Shown here: positions 18,501 to 26,175 of the stretch, one piece after another
How the letters are laid out: each line of letters begins with the position of its first letter
Position numbering within the stretch: position 1 is the stretch's first letter
Assembly: GCF_001192835.1 (NCBI RefSeq)
Contig: NZ_DF968183.1
Coordinates: 992,001-1,056,000 of the forward strand
Length of the DNA stretch: 64,000 nucleotides
Direction: 5' to 3'
From: Lentimicrobium saccharophilum
GTDB taxonomy: Bacteria; Bacteroidota; Bacteroidia; Bacteroidales; Lentimicrobiaceae
Notes under the pieces: model-generated
What the model saw: only the letters and a program-made list of their open reading frames with translations
Told to the model about the DNA's origin: nothing
Databases searched by the model: none
Position numbers and translations under genes: made by a program

Positions 18501-19414
18501 GGTTCTTCCACCGGGCCGGGATCCACAGCGATCCTCTTACCTGCAACCGGGCCAATGGTAACAAAATAGCAGGCTTCATCCGCGTAAGGATGCTTCAGAT
18601 GTTCCATCCGCGCTGAAAACGGGTTCATATTCCATGCCAGCGTACCCTGACCATAAAAAAGAATATAATCACCCTGTGCAAAAACACCGGGACTTGCGGT
18701 TACCACCTTTATGGCATTCTCAGCCAGATCATCAATCCTGCTTCCACCGGCCCCCTCAGGAAGCATACGGCCGCCATTCCCGAAAATCCGGATCATATCA
18801 GGATTCAAACCATTTACATTGATTCCCAGGTTCTTCAGATCATTATAAGTTAAACGGTAAATCCCGGTTTCGTTAATGTAAATCTTATACCAGTCTCCCG
18901 AAGCAAGCACGGAGTTCATGGCATAACTGCGCTCATTTTTTTCGGATGCCGGTTCGGAAGCAGTGATAAAATCCAGCCGGAATTCCGACAATTTCATGAT
19001 CTGACCCGAAGACGGCTCCAGAGCGAAGGGCACTATCGTAACCATTGCCCAGGGTCTGCCGTTTTCGTACATCAACTCAACCTCAGGTGTCAGTTGTTTA
19101 GGCAACTCTTCTCCTGCCAACAGAATCCTGTCAGAATCCGTAAGCGGAATAAACTTTTCACCCGATAACTGAACCTCAATTAAACGATGCCCTTCCGGCA
19201 GCCTGAAGCGATTAACATATGCGGGCATATTGCTTTCAGGCAGAAAAGGGAACTGCGCACCTTTAAATGAAGGTGCAGATACTGAGGAATCGGTACCCCG
19301 CACAAGGGTGGCCGGACGCTCCCATTCCAGTGATTTCAGCACAGAAACCTGACCTGTTAGACTCAGAGATAATGCAGCGAAACAAAAAGCAAGAAAAGGC
19401 GATTTTATTTTCAT
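15593..19414 (-). CDS. porU: PorU-like type IX secretion sortase, C25 (gingipain-fold) protease, copy 1
   Basis: A 1273-aa exported protein: M-K-I-K-S-P-F-L-A-F-C-F-A-A-L then cleavage near TGQ. An N-terminal beta region (to about 520) is followed by the C25 peptidase domain (about 520-920). The catalytic dyad is visible as His783 (NYVGHGGEVGW) and Cys817 (FTATCEFSRF). After Ig-like segments it ends in a type IX C-terminal signal (AYPNPSGADVWF, then GLYLCRL). PorU removes C-terminal signals from type IX cargo at the cell surface and joins the cargo to a lipopolysaccharide glycan. The frame extends to a TTG at 19441; the ATG at 19412-19414 begins the signal peptide. It is a close paralogue of the next gene upstream, 27 bases away. 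Confidence 0.82.
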   Translation of the reverse strand: MKIKSPFLAFCFAALSLSLTGQVSVLKSLEWERPATLVRGTDSSVSAPSFKGAQFPFLPESNMPAYVNRFRLPEGHRLIEVQLSGEKFIPLTDSDRILLAGEELPKQLTPEVELMYENGRPWAMVTIVPFALEPSSGQIMKLSEFRLDFITASEPASEKNERSYAMNSVLASGDWYKIYINETGIYRLTYNDLKNLGINVNGLNPDMIRIFGNGGRMLPEGAGGSRIDDLAENAIKVVTASPGVFAQGDYILFYGQGTLAWNMNPFSARMEHLKHPYADEACYFVTIGPVAGKRIAVDPGPVEEPNFYSVEYTDFRVHENDNLSLIKSGRKWFGEKLDYYTRTFSIPSFQFAEPVANETALVRYGLAGRSLAGQISFNILVNGEQVASSSLSKIVSDWDYVREVTTTTSFVPGSNKLDVQVRFNPVSSTDFGYIDFVSLNVRCRLKYPGGQLAFRDPKTVSAGRITSFTLDNAVEGLEIWDVTDPADVKFIQPVRVGNQYTFKRNTERLVEMIAHDNSTFNEVKLGEKVKNQNLHSTGNYDLIIVTHPDFNTDATRLAAAHNNKGEISAIVVPLPEIYNEFSSGIQDITAIRDFMKMLYDRGREAGFPKYLLLFGNASYDVKNRVAGNSIFIPTYQSDNSVHLVNSFLTDDYYGLLDEGEGALNAAGLLDIGIGRLPVRNAEQSKVVTDKILHYLENPASTHGDWRNVIVVPADDENRNTHLNQAEKLINSIDTLDPVYNVNKIYFDAYKKQSTPGGGRYPDVNREIVSRVEKGALLVNYVGHGGEVGWADERVLEISDINAWTNYERMGMFFTATCEFSRFDNPLHTSAGELVFLNPEGGAMSMITTTRLAFASSNSQLNLSFADTLFDVKSHEIPRLGDVLKYTKNTNGNSPNTRHLTLFGDPSMRLPIPQHRVVTTSITDAVTGNPADTLFANSLVTVSGEVRRVDGTFMDDFNGVLSVKVFDKPSKVNTLGQHPESFVVEFKAQKNIVYQGKASVKEGNFTFTFPVPRDIDYSIGNGKISLYASNGIEDAHGYSTDFKIGGSVAQNQTDLTGPAIRLFLNDTNFIDGGITSENPKLIAYLYDESGINTVGNGIGHDIVATIDGDSYDGIVLNDYYVSDLDSYQSGMINYQYFNLPDGEHTLTLKAWDVFNNSGQSSINFTVKRKIVLAVDEVVAYPNPSGADVWFRFGHNQFDGKFDVELNVYSSSGMLVRTIGPERVISEGYTAGNIHWDGRNDDGSPVRAGLYLCRLMIRDRNGYTSGNTVKVVMVR

Positions 19415-19441
19415 TTTTTGGTCAAAATTATTTTCTTTCAA

Positions 19442-22400
19442 TCATCTGACAATCGAAATTTTAACAGATTTTGAAGCCTGAAGCCCGGTTGCGCTATTAA
19501 CAACCAAGCGTCCGATATAAAAACCGGGATTTAACGGACGGCCCTGGTTATTGCGTCCATCCCATTCAAAAGCTGTTGTCCGGAAACCATCCGCAAAAAC
19601 AGTCCGGTTCAGCACTGCCACAGAAGCACCGGACAATGAAAAGATGCTCAGGGTCAACTCCAGATCCTGACCAGACTGATTATGGTCGAACTCAAACCTG
19701 GTAAAGTCATTCATGGGATTGGGATAAGCGTCGAAGCTTCCGATCACCATCTCGCCGGATGAAACAACATAAAAGGTAATGCTGGCATCCGCGGAGTTAT
19801 TGTTAACATCCCAGGTCTTCAATCTGAGGGTGTGCAAACCAGGCGAAAGATTTTTAAACGGAAATACAACCTTTCCACTCTGAAAAGTATTCAGGTCCGA
19901 TTGATAATACTCATTCAGAATATACGGACTATCTGTTTTTCCATCCAGAATGGCAACGATATCATGGCCTATGCCGTTGCCGATGGTGTTGATGCCGCTG
20001 ATATCCGCAAGCAGGGCAAGCATTACCGGATTCTCGTCGGTAAATCCGCCCGGCCGGAAATCGGTGTTGTTCATAAAAATGGATATCTCCGGCCCATCAT
20101 AATCATCCAGATTCTTATTGCTGATCCCTCCAATAACAATGTCAGTGTAGTACCCTGCAGCATCCTGCTCCCCGTTGGTGGCATAATAACTGATTTTCCC
20201 CTGACCGAACTGATACCCGATGTCGCGTGGGACAATAAAAGTCAAGCTGAAACGGCCATCCTCAACCATCACGTTGCCTTTATAAATAATATTTCTCCTC
20301 ACTGTAAATGACATTGAATTTGCCCCGTCACTTCCAAAAGTATTTATCTGGCTTTCCTTATCAAATACAATCGCTGTAACAACACCGTTAAATCCTGCAA
20401 GAATATTTCTGTCATTATCGGCTACAATTCCACTGATGGTTATTTCACCCAATGCCCTGAGTGTATCTGCATCACCGTTAACTGTGCGGCCGTTAATTTC
20501 TGTTGTAATAACATCATACTTTGGGTAAGCCATTTTCATTGCAGGGTCGCCCAGCAGCACAAACTTCTTACTGTTGGGATCTGATCCTGTCACCCTTTTT
20601 GAAATTCTGATGAGATCCCCGAGGAATGGCATACCATTGCCATCCGGTTTCAGGGCAATGTTGTAAAAATTGCGTGCAAGGTTGAAGTTGGGGGTTCCAA
20701 AAGTGGGTCTTGCCGTAGTAAACAATGCTATTCCGCCGCCCCGGGGATTCAGAAACACCAGTTCCCCTCCTGATCGCCTGAGCGGATCATCATAGCGGCT
20801 GAATTCACAGGTTGCCGTCATAAAGACCGGCAAACGGTCATAGTTGGTCCAACTGTTGATATCGGAAATTTCAAGAATCCGTTCGTGTGTCCAACCTGTT
20901 TCTCCTCCATGTCCGGTGTAATTTACAATCAGTGCACCCTTTTCCAACCGCTGGTTGATTGCGGCGGTTGCATCAGGGGCCCGCTGCCCGCCGGGAGTCG
21001 AAATCTGTGGATAAGCATCCAGAAATATTTTATCAATATTATATTTTCTATAAGTCGTGTCAATCATGGTTGCGATCTGGTCAGCCTGCCGCATATGCTC
21101 GTTACCATCGCCGTCGTCGGCAACAAATGCAATCATATTCCGCCAATCACCATGTACCGATTCGGCAGCGGTTGCATAATGTATAATCTTATCTACAGCC
21201 ATCCGGGCTTCTTCAGGCGTTGCAACCACAAGCCGGCCAACACCGATATCCATAATGTCTGTGGAAAAACCACCCTCATTGTCGTCAATACATCCGAAGA
21301 AATCGTCGGTAGCATAGGAAGTAACGGGATGAAGCGATTCAGGGGCCTGAAATGTGGGGATAAAGTTGGTATTACCTGCCAATCTGTCCTTATAATCGTA
21401 TGATGCATCACCAAAAAGCAGCATAAAGCGGGGTTTAATCCCTTCACCACCGCGATGCCAGAGCATCTTCATGAAATCGCGGATGGCACTGATATCCTGT
21501 GCACCTGAAGAAAACTCATTGTAAATAGCCTGTGGCTGGACAACAATAACACTAAAATCATTATGCTGGCTATGAAAAGCGGCCAGGCGAGCTGCTTCCT
21601 CCGCGAATAACGGATGAGTAAGAATTACCATATCGGCAGACCCCATTGAATGCAAATCCTGATTGGCAACCTGTTCAACAAAAACAGGTTTCAGGAAAGA
21701 AGATGCATCACTCAGGATATACTCCCTCAGTGTATCTGCCAGCGCCCTGAAAGTAAGGGTACCTGCAGAGACTGAGGGCTGAATGTAGCCGGGATTCAGG
21801 GGATCGGTAACATCCCACAGCCAGTCATGTGTTGTAGTCGTTGTTACCCGGTATTCAACAACATCCTGCAAACCGGTCTTTCTGAAAGCAAACTGGCCGC
21901 CACTGAAGTTCAGCATGGCTACTGCATTAAGCTCAATAAAATTCAGCCACCCGATCGCACTGTTTACCGGCTTATTATAATTGATTTTGAGACCATTGAA
22001 ACTACCGTTGTGCTCGATTTCGAATGTTTCAGTCGACATCCTGGCATAGTTGGTATTGAAATCAGTGATAATCGAAGGAATAAAAAGGTTAAATGTCTTG
22101 TCTGATGCTGCCAACGTAAAGAAACTCGCGGATGTCGAACGTGCTGCAGCACTCAGCCTGACCTGAAGAGGTCTGGATGTTTCAGGAACAAATGACTTAA
22201 AGGTATAGTCACGCGAAGTAATCAGATCGAAAATATCCCCGAACCATTCCTTACCCGATTTGATGAGGTTTACCTCGTCAGAATGATATGCATCATAGAA
22301 ATCAAATGAGTTCACGATGGTGGGTACGCCCGTCTGGGGCTGGGGGAATTCAGGAATTCGCCTGCCGGGAGTTGAGCCTGTCGTTATAAAATAATAGGAT

Positions 22401-23239
22401 TCATCTGAATAAAGATGGGGCTTATGTTCAAACAACCCGGATTGGATATTATACTTCCATGCCAGGGGCCCTTGTCCATAAAAAAGAAAATAATCGCCCG
22501 GATCAAATTTACCATCTCCGCCATCAATCACCATGACCGGGACCTCAGGCAGATCATCATATCTCGTTGCACCTGCCCGTTCAGGAAGCATACCTCCTCC
22601 ATACCCGTGAACCCTGATACCGGATGAAGAAAGGCCATTCACCATCACGCCCATCGCCGAAAGGTCATCATACGTAAGCTGTTGAATACCAGTCTTTTTC
22701 ACAGCAACCCTATACCAATCGCCTGCAGAAAGTACGGAAGAAGCTGTATATTGCCGGGATTCCATTCCACTTCTCTCATTGCCTCCTTCAACTTTCAGAT
22801 CAAAAGAAATCAGTTTTTCAATTACACCGGTCAACTTATTCCTTCTCAGCGGCACTAAATTTATTAAAAGACGACCTTCGCCCCGGTCATAAACTAACGT
22901 GGCATTATAATCAGATTCACCTGACCAGCTTGCTGAATCCGATTGATCAAATGCTTCTCTTTCAGCCATCGTCAACTCAGCATATTGCATGGAAGTGAAG
23001 CTCAGTTCAGGAAGCACATCAAAATGACCTTCAGCATAAAAGCTGTAAACAGGCAAGCCGGTTTCTTCAGTGTTGTAACACGATTCACAATGCAGCCAGT
23101 AGTGTTCAGTGTTGTCATCTGCCGGATGTCCGGCGTATGGCATATACCACTTAACGAAGTATTGCGCAGATAAATTCTCCTGCGGAAATATCAGATATAG
23201 AAACAAGATTGCACTGAATACTAAACGAATCGGGTTCAT
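19442..23239 (-). CDS. porU: PorU-like type IX secretion sortase, C25 (gingipain-fold) protease, copy 2
   Basis: A 1265-aa exported paralogue of the downstream gene. The signal peptide is M-N-P-I-R-L-V-F-S-A-I-L-F-L, ending at ENLSAQ. The C25 domain keeps the dyad His777 (NYTGHGGETGW) and Cys811 (MTATCEFSRY), spaced 34 residues apart exactly as in copy 1. The order of domains is the same, including the C-terminal DAYPNPMNDFTRFEF and GFYIGRLVV type IX signal. Most Bacteroidota carry one PorU, so which copy is the general sortase is unclear. The start is taken at the ATG 23237-23239, two codons inside the open frame, which itself opens on TTG. It is divergent from porP/sprF. Confidence 0.82.
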   Translation of the reverse strand: MNPIRLVFSAILFLYLIFPQENLSAQYFVKWYMPYAGHPADDNTEHYWLHCESCYNTEETGLPVYSFYAEGHFDVLPELSFTSMQYAELTMAEREAFDQSDSASWSGESDYNATLVYDRGEGRLLINLVPLRRNKLTGVIEKLISFDLKVEGGNERSGMESRQYTASSVLSAGDWYRVAVKKTGIQQLTYDDLSAMGVMVNGLSSSGIRVHGYGGGMLPERAGATRYDDLPEVPVMVIDGGDGKFDPGDYFLFYGQGPLAWKYNIQSGLFEHKPHLYSDESYYFITTGSTPGRRIPEFPQPQTGVPTIVNSFDFYDAYHSDEVNLIKSGKEWFGDIFDLITSRDYTFKSFVPETSRPLQVRLSAAARSTSASFFTLAASDKTFNLFIPSIITDFNTNYARMSTETFEIEHNGSFNGLKINYNKPVNSAIGWLNFIELNAVAMLNFSGGQFAFRKTGLQDVVEYRVTTTTTHDWLWDVTDPLNPGYIQPSVSAGTLTFRALADTLREYILSDASSFLKPVFVEQVANQDLHSMGSADMVILTHPLFAEEAARLAAFHSQHNDFSVIVVQPQAIYNEFSSGAQDISAIRDFMKMLWHRGGEGIKPRFMLLFGDASYDYKDRLAGNTNFIPTFQAPESLHPVTSYATDDFFGCIDDNEGGFSTDIMDIGVGRLVVATPEEARMAVDKIIHYATAAESVHGDWRNMIAFVADDGDGNEHMRQADQIATMIDTTYRKYNIDKIFLDAYPQISTPGGQRAPDATAAINQRLEKGALIVNYTGHGGETGWTHERILEISDINSWTNYDRLPVFMTATCEFSRYDDPLRRSGGELVFLNPRGGGIALFTTARPTFGTPNFNLARNFYNIALKPDGNGMPFLGDLIRISKRVTGSDPNSKKFVLLGDPAMKMAYPKYDVITTEINGRTVNGDADTLRALGEITISGIVADNDRNILAGFNGVVTAIVFDKESQINTFGSDGANSMSFTVRRNIIYKGNVMVEDGRFSLTFIVPRDIGYQFGQGKISYYATNGEQDAAGYYTDIVIGGISNKNLDDYDGPEISIFMNNTDFRPGGFTDENPVMLALLADISGINTIGNGIGHDIVAILDGKTDSPYILNEYYQSDLNTFQSGKVVFPFKNLSPGLHTLRLKTWDVNNNSADASITFYVVSSGEMVIGSFDAYPNPMNDFTRFEFDHNQSGQDLELTLSIFSLSGASVAVLNRTVFADGFRTTAFEWDGRNNQGRPLNPGFYIGRLVVNSATGLQASKSVKISIVR

Positions 23240-23275
23240 AGGCAATATTTCGGTTTAACGCCGGAAATTGAGACA

Positions 23276-23283
23276 CAAAATTA
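23276..23283 (-). promoter_or_regulatory. Possible -7 element for the porU pair
   Basis: The minus strand reads TAATTTTG, matching TAnnTTTG, 36 bases upstream of the porU copy 2 ATG. No TTG is found at the usual distance, so the promoter is only half supported. Confidence 0.35.
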
Positions 23284-23357
23284 AACTAATCATGCGGTGC
23301 TATCCGTATTAACACGTAATTTAAACATGAGGCAACAGAAATAGGTTCATCTATTCG

Positions 23358-23365
23358 TATATTTG
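23358..23365 (+). promoter_or_regulatory. Possible -7 element for porP/sprF and gldJ
   Basis: TATATTTG matches TAnnTTTG. Transcription would start near 23372 and give a leader of about 148 bases containing the hairpin at 23402-23427. A -33 TTG is not evident. Confidence 0.4.
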
Positions 23366-23401
23366 TAATGAAAACTGATATGCCTGATACACCGCTGGGA
23401 T

Positions 23402-23427
23402 AATAACGGATTGAGAAATCCGTTATT
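23402..23427 (+). promoter_or_regulatory. Perfect 11-bp leader hairpin with a GNRA-type loop, upstream of porP/sprF
   Basis: AATAACGGATT (23402-23412) and AATCCGTTATT (23417-23427) are perfect complements around the tetraloop GAGA, which fits the GNRA class. It lies 92 bases before the porP/sprF ATG. A T-run (about 23452-23458) occurs 24 bases further on, too distant for a standard terminator. It could be an mRNA stability or attenuation element; on the opposite strand it would lie upstream of the porU transcript. Confidence 0.5.
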
Positions 23428-23519
23428 GCAGGGGCTTGTCTGAATTTTGCATTTTTTTAAACAAGAGGCCGTCATTATTAAAATTATTCGTAATATTGGC
23501 TGCCGAAATTCATTACGAC

Positions 23520-24509
23520 ATGAGAATTAAGCTAAGCCTGATATTACTGCTGATTACAGCTGGTTTTTCAGGTATTTCGCAGGATGCCTCTTTTTCGCAA
23601 TACTATGGTAATCCGTTATATCTTAATCCTGCCCTGGCCGGTTCCAAAATCTGTCCGAGGCTAACCCTCAATTACAGGAACCAATGGCCGGGTATACCTG
23701 CCACTTTTGTAACCTATGCTGCTTCGTATGATCAATTTATCGATGTGGTTTCCGGCGGTATCGGACTTATGGTTATTTCTGAAGATATGGCAGGCGGGGC
23801 AATGAAAACAACCTCAGCCAGTGGAATGTACTCATTCAGGATGAATATTTCGAAAAACCTGACATTAAATGCCGGTTTTCAGGGAACTTATATTCAGAAT
23901 AAACTGGATTGGGATAAATTCATATTTGAAGACCAGTTGCTTGTTGGCGATATCAACAATCTTCCGCCTACCCAGGAAAGTCCTCCCGATCGCCTGAGTA
24001 TCGGTATGATTGACTTTTCCGCCGGCATGCTTTTCGGTTACAGGGAGCGATTGTATGGAGGCTTTGCCGCACATCACCTGAATCAGCCTGACAACTCCTT
24101 TTACAGTAATGGCGACAGTAAACTCCCCATGAAAATAACAGCCCATGCCGGTGCACTGATAGATATGCGACAGGGACTCAGCGGTGGCGAGGTTGAAGAT
24201 CTCAGCATTTCACCAAATATAATGTATCAGCAACAGGGTAAGTTTCATCAGTTGAATGTTGGTCTCTACCTGAATGTTTATCCTTTTGTGCTTGGCGCGT
24301 GGTTCAGGCACAATTTTGAAAATCCTGATGCAGTAATTGCACTGGTTGGTTTCCAGCATGCAAAATTTAAGGTCGGATATAGTTACGATTACACTGTTTC
24401 ACGATTAACCAATGCAACCGGCGGTGCTCATGAGGTTTCATTTGCATGGCAATTCGACTGCGGGCAGAAAACTTTCAAGCATAAGGCAATAAAATGTCCA
24501 AGATTTTAG
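23520..24509 (+). CDS. porP: PorP/SprF family type IX secretion outer-membrane protein
   Basis: A 329-aa outer-membrane beta-barrel. M-R-I-K-L-S-L-I-L-L-L-I-T-A-G-F-S-G-I-S-Q is a signal peptide, and the family hallmark FSQYYGNPLYLNPALAGS follows directly. The rest alternates amphipathic strands and ends with the barrel strand VSFAWQFDCG and a short tail. PorP/SprF proteins belong to the type IX apparatus or act as partners for individual large cargo adhesins. A longer frame starts at a TTG (23436), but the ATG at 23520 begins the signal peptide. It is followed after 32 bases by the GldJ-like gene; position next to porU and gldJ supports a core secretion role. SprF-type cargo specificity is an alternative. 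Confidence 0.85.
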   Translation: MRIKLSLILLLITAGFSGISQDASFSQYYGNPLYLNPALAGSKICPRLTLNYRNQWPGIPATFVTYAASYDQFIDVVSGGIGLMVISEDMAGGAMKTTSASGMYSFRMNISKNLTLNAGFQGTYIQNKLDWDKFIFEDQLLVGDINNLPPTQESPPDRLSIGMIDFSAGMLFGYRERLYGGFAAHHLNQPDNSFYSNGDSKLPMKITAHAGALIDMRQGLSGGEVEDLSISPNIMYQQQGKFHQLNVGLYLNVYPFVLGAWFRHNFENPDAVIALVGFQHAKFKVGYSYDYTVSRLTNATGGAHEVSFAWQFDCGQKTFKHKAIKCPRF

Positions 24510-24541
24510 TTAATAACAATCAAAAACAATAATTTCCGGAA

Positions 24542-26035
24542 ATGATCAGCTACAGAAACATCTATCTGAAGATCTTCTTCTTTGCAACCGTAACCTTTCT
24601 CGCATCTTCATGTGCCAAAGAATCCTCACGAACTACCGGATGGGAATACAACAATTCAAAAAACGGAGGATTTCAGGTTAATACCAAATACGGAGAGCAG
24701 CCGGTTGGCCCCGGGCTGAAACTGGTTGAAGGCGGCACATTCACCATGGGTCGCACCAGCGACAATCCAATGTATGACTGGGACAATATCCCCAGGAGGG
24801 TTACGGTGCCTTCTTTCTATATTGATGAAACTGAGGTTGCCAATGTGGATTATGTAGAATATCTTTATTGGTTAAGCCGTGTATTCGGAACCGATTATCC
24901 AGAGGTTTACCGCAAAGCACTGCCCGACACCCTGGTTTGGCGGGAAAAACTGGCGTACAACGAGCCCCTGGTTGAAACCTATTTCCGTCATCCGGCTTAC
25001 AGAAATTATCCTGTTGTCGGTGTCAGCTGGGTTCAGGCAAATGAATACTGCCTCTGGAGAACTGACCGTGTGAATGAAATGCTGCTTATTCGTGAAGGCA
25101 TCCTGGACTTTGACCCGGATCAGCGAAATGAAAACAATTTCAACACAGAAGCTTACCTGGCTGGCCAATATGAGGGACTTGTCAATAAGCCTTTGAAAGA
25201 TCTGAATCCCAGTGGAACAGGTGAACGCCGCGCCAGGCTTGAAGATGGTATTATGGTTCCGAAATACAGACTGCCGACTGAAGCCGAATGGGAGTTTGCC
25301 GCTTTGGGTCTTGTTGGTAACACCGTTTACGAGCGCATCGTTGAACGCAGGGTTTATCCCTGGAATGGAACCATCGTTCGTTCTGATCAGAAAAAATATT
25401 ATGGCCAGTTCCTTGCCAACTTCAAAAGGGGACGTGGCGACTACATGGGTGTAGCCGGCAGCCTGAACGACGGGGCAGACCTCCCTGCTGAAGTCGCTTC
25501 GTACTGGCCGAATGATTATGGATTGTACAATATGGCCGGTAATGTTGCAGAATGGGTACTTGATGTTTATCGCCCGCTTACTTTCGAAGACATGGCCGAT
25601 TATGCCCCATACCGTGGAAATGTCTTTACAACCAAAGTAACGGATGAAGAAGGCTTCCTTGCACCGAAAGACAGCCTTGGCCGGATTAAGTACCGCGAGG
25701 TGACCACTGAAGAAAGCAAAGACCGTTTCAACTACAGAAGCGCAAATCAGATCAACTACCTTGATGGTGATTATCAATCAACCATCAATCCTGACTGGAC
25801 AACCATACCCGCCGACAGCGTGAATACTACCAATATGATGTATGAATATGCCAAAACATCACTGGTATCCGACAAATCGAGGGTTTATAAGGGAGGATCA
25901 TGGAGAGATCCGGCTTATTATCTCAGCCCTGCTACCCGTCGTTACCTGGATCAGAATCTTTCTACCAATTATATCGGATTCCGTTGCGCCATGGGTAAGG
26001 TTGGAGGCGCTTACTCTTCGAGCAAAGGAAAATAA
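24542..26035 (+). CDS. gldJ: GldJ-like gliding/type IX secretion lipoprotein (SUMF1 fold)
   Basis: A 497-aa lipoprotein: the N-terminal segment ends in the lipobox-like LASSC (Cys near residue 24). The rest is a formylglycine-generating-enzyme (SUMF1/FGE-sulfatase) fold, shown by GGTFTMGR, PSFYIDETEVANVDY, YRLPTEAEWEFAALG, NMAGNVAEWVLD, VYKGGSWRD and the C-terminal GFRCAMG. GldJ and GldK/PorK share this fold without enzyme activity and form a ring with the secretion machine. Position beside porU and porP, and before murF, favours GldJ over GldK, which is normally followed by gldL, gldM and gldN; those are absent here. A strong terminator follows. Confidence 0.78.
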   Translation: MISYRNIYLKIFFFATVTFLASSCAKESSRTTGWEYNNSKNGGFQVNTKYGEQPVGPGLKLVEGGTFTMGRTSDNPMYDWDNIPRRVTVPSFYIDETEVANVDYVEYLYWLSRVFGTDYPEVYRKALPDTLVWREKLAYNEPLVETYFRHPAYRNYPVVGVSWVQANEYCLWRTDRVNEMLLIREGILDFDPDQRNENNFNTEAYLAGQYEGLVNKPLKDLNPSGTGERRARLEDGIMVPKYRLPTEAEWEFAALGLVGNTVYERIVERRVYPWNGTIVRSDQKKYYGQFLANFKRGRGDYMGVAGSLNDGADLPAEVASYWPNDYGLYNMAGNVAEWVLDVYRPLTFEDMADYAPYRGNVFTTKVTDEEGFLAPKDSLGRIKYREVTTEESKDRFNYRSANQINYLDGDYQSTINPDWTTIPADSVNTTNMMYEYAKTSLVSDKSRVYKGGSWRDPAYYLSPATRRYLDQNLSTNYIGFRCAMGKVGGAYSSSKGK

Positions 26036-26050
26036 ATCACCATACTGTCT

Positions 26051-26086
26051 AAAAAAGTCCATTTGCGCGGCGAATGGACTTTTTTT
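26051..26086 (+). terminator. Rho-independent terminator after gldJ
   Basis: AAAAAAGTCCATT (26051-26063) pairs with AATGGACTTTTTT (26073-26085) around a 9-base loop and runs into a T-tract. It ends the porP-gldJ transcript 15 bases after the gldJ stop. Confidence 0.85.
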
Positions 26087-26175
26087 ATTGGCTGCATTTT
26101 ATTAAATCCCGGACATATTTGTTACTTTCGGCAATCAAACAAATGTTGTAACGTTGACCTGATTAAAAAAACAAT

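Noticed and set aside
24872-25777. 301-codon open frame on the minus strand inside the gldJ-like gene
   Set aside because: It mirrors a protein with a clear SUMF1 fold on the plus strand, and its own translation has no recognisable domain.
24542-26035. GldK/PorK as the identity of the SUMF1 lipoprotein
   Set aside because: gldL, gldM and gldN homologues normally follow gldK, but here a terminator and murF follow, while porU and porP lie alongside as for gldJ.
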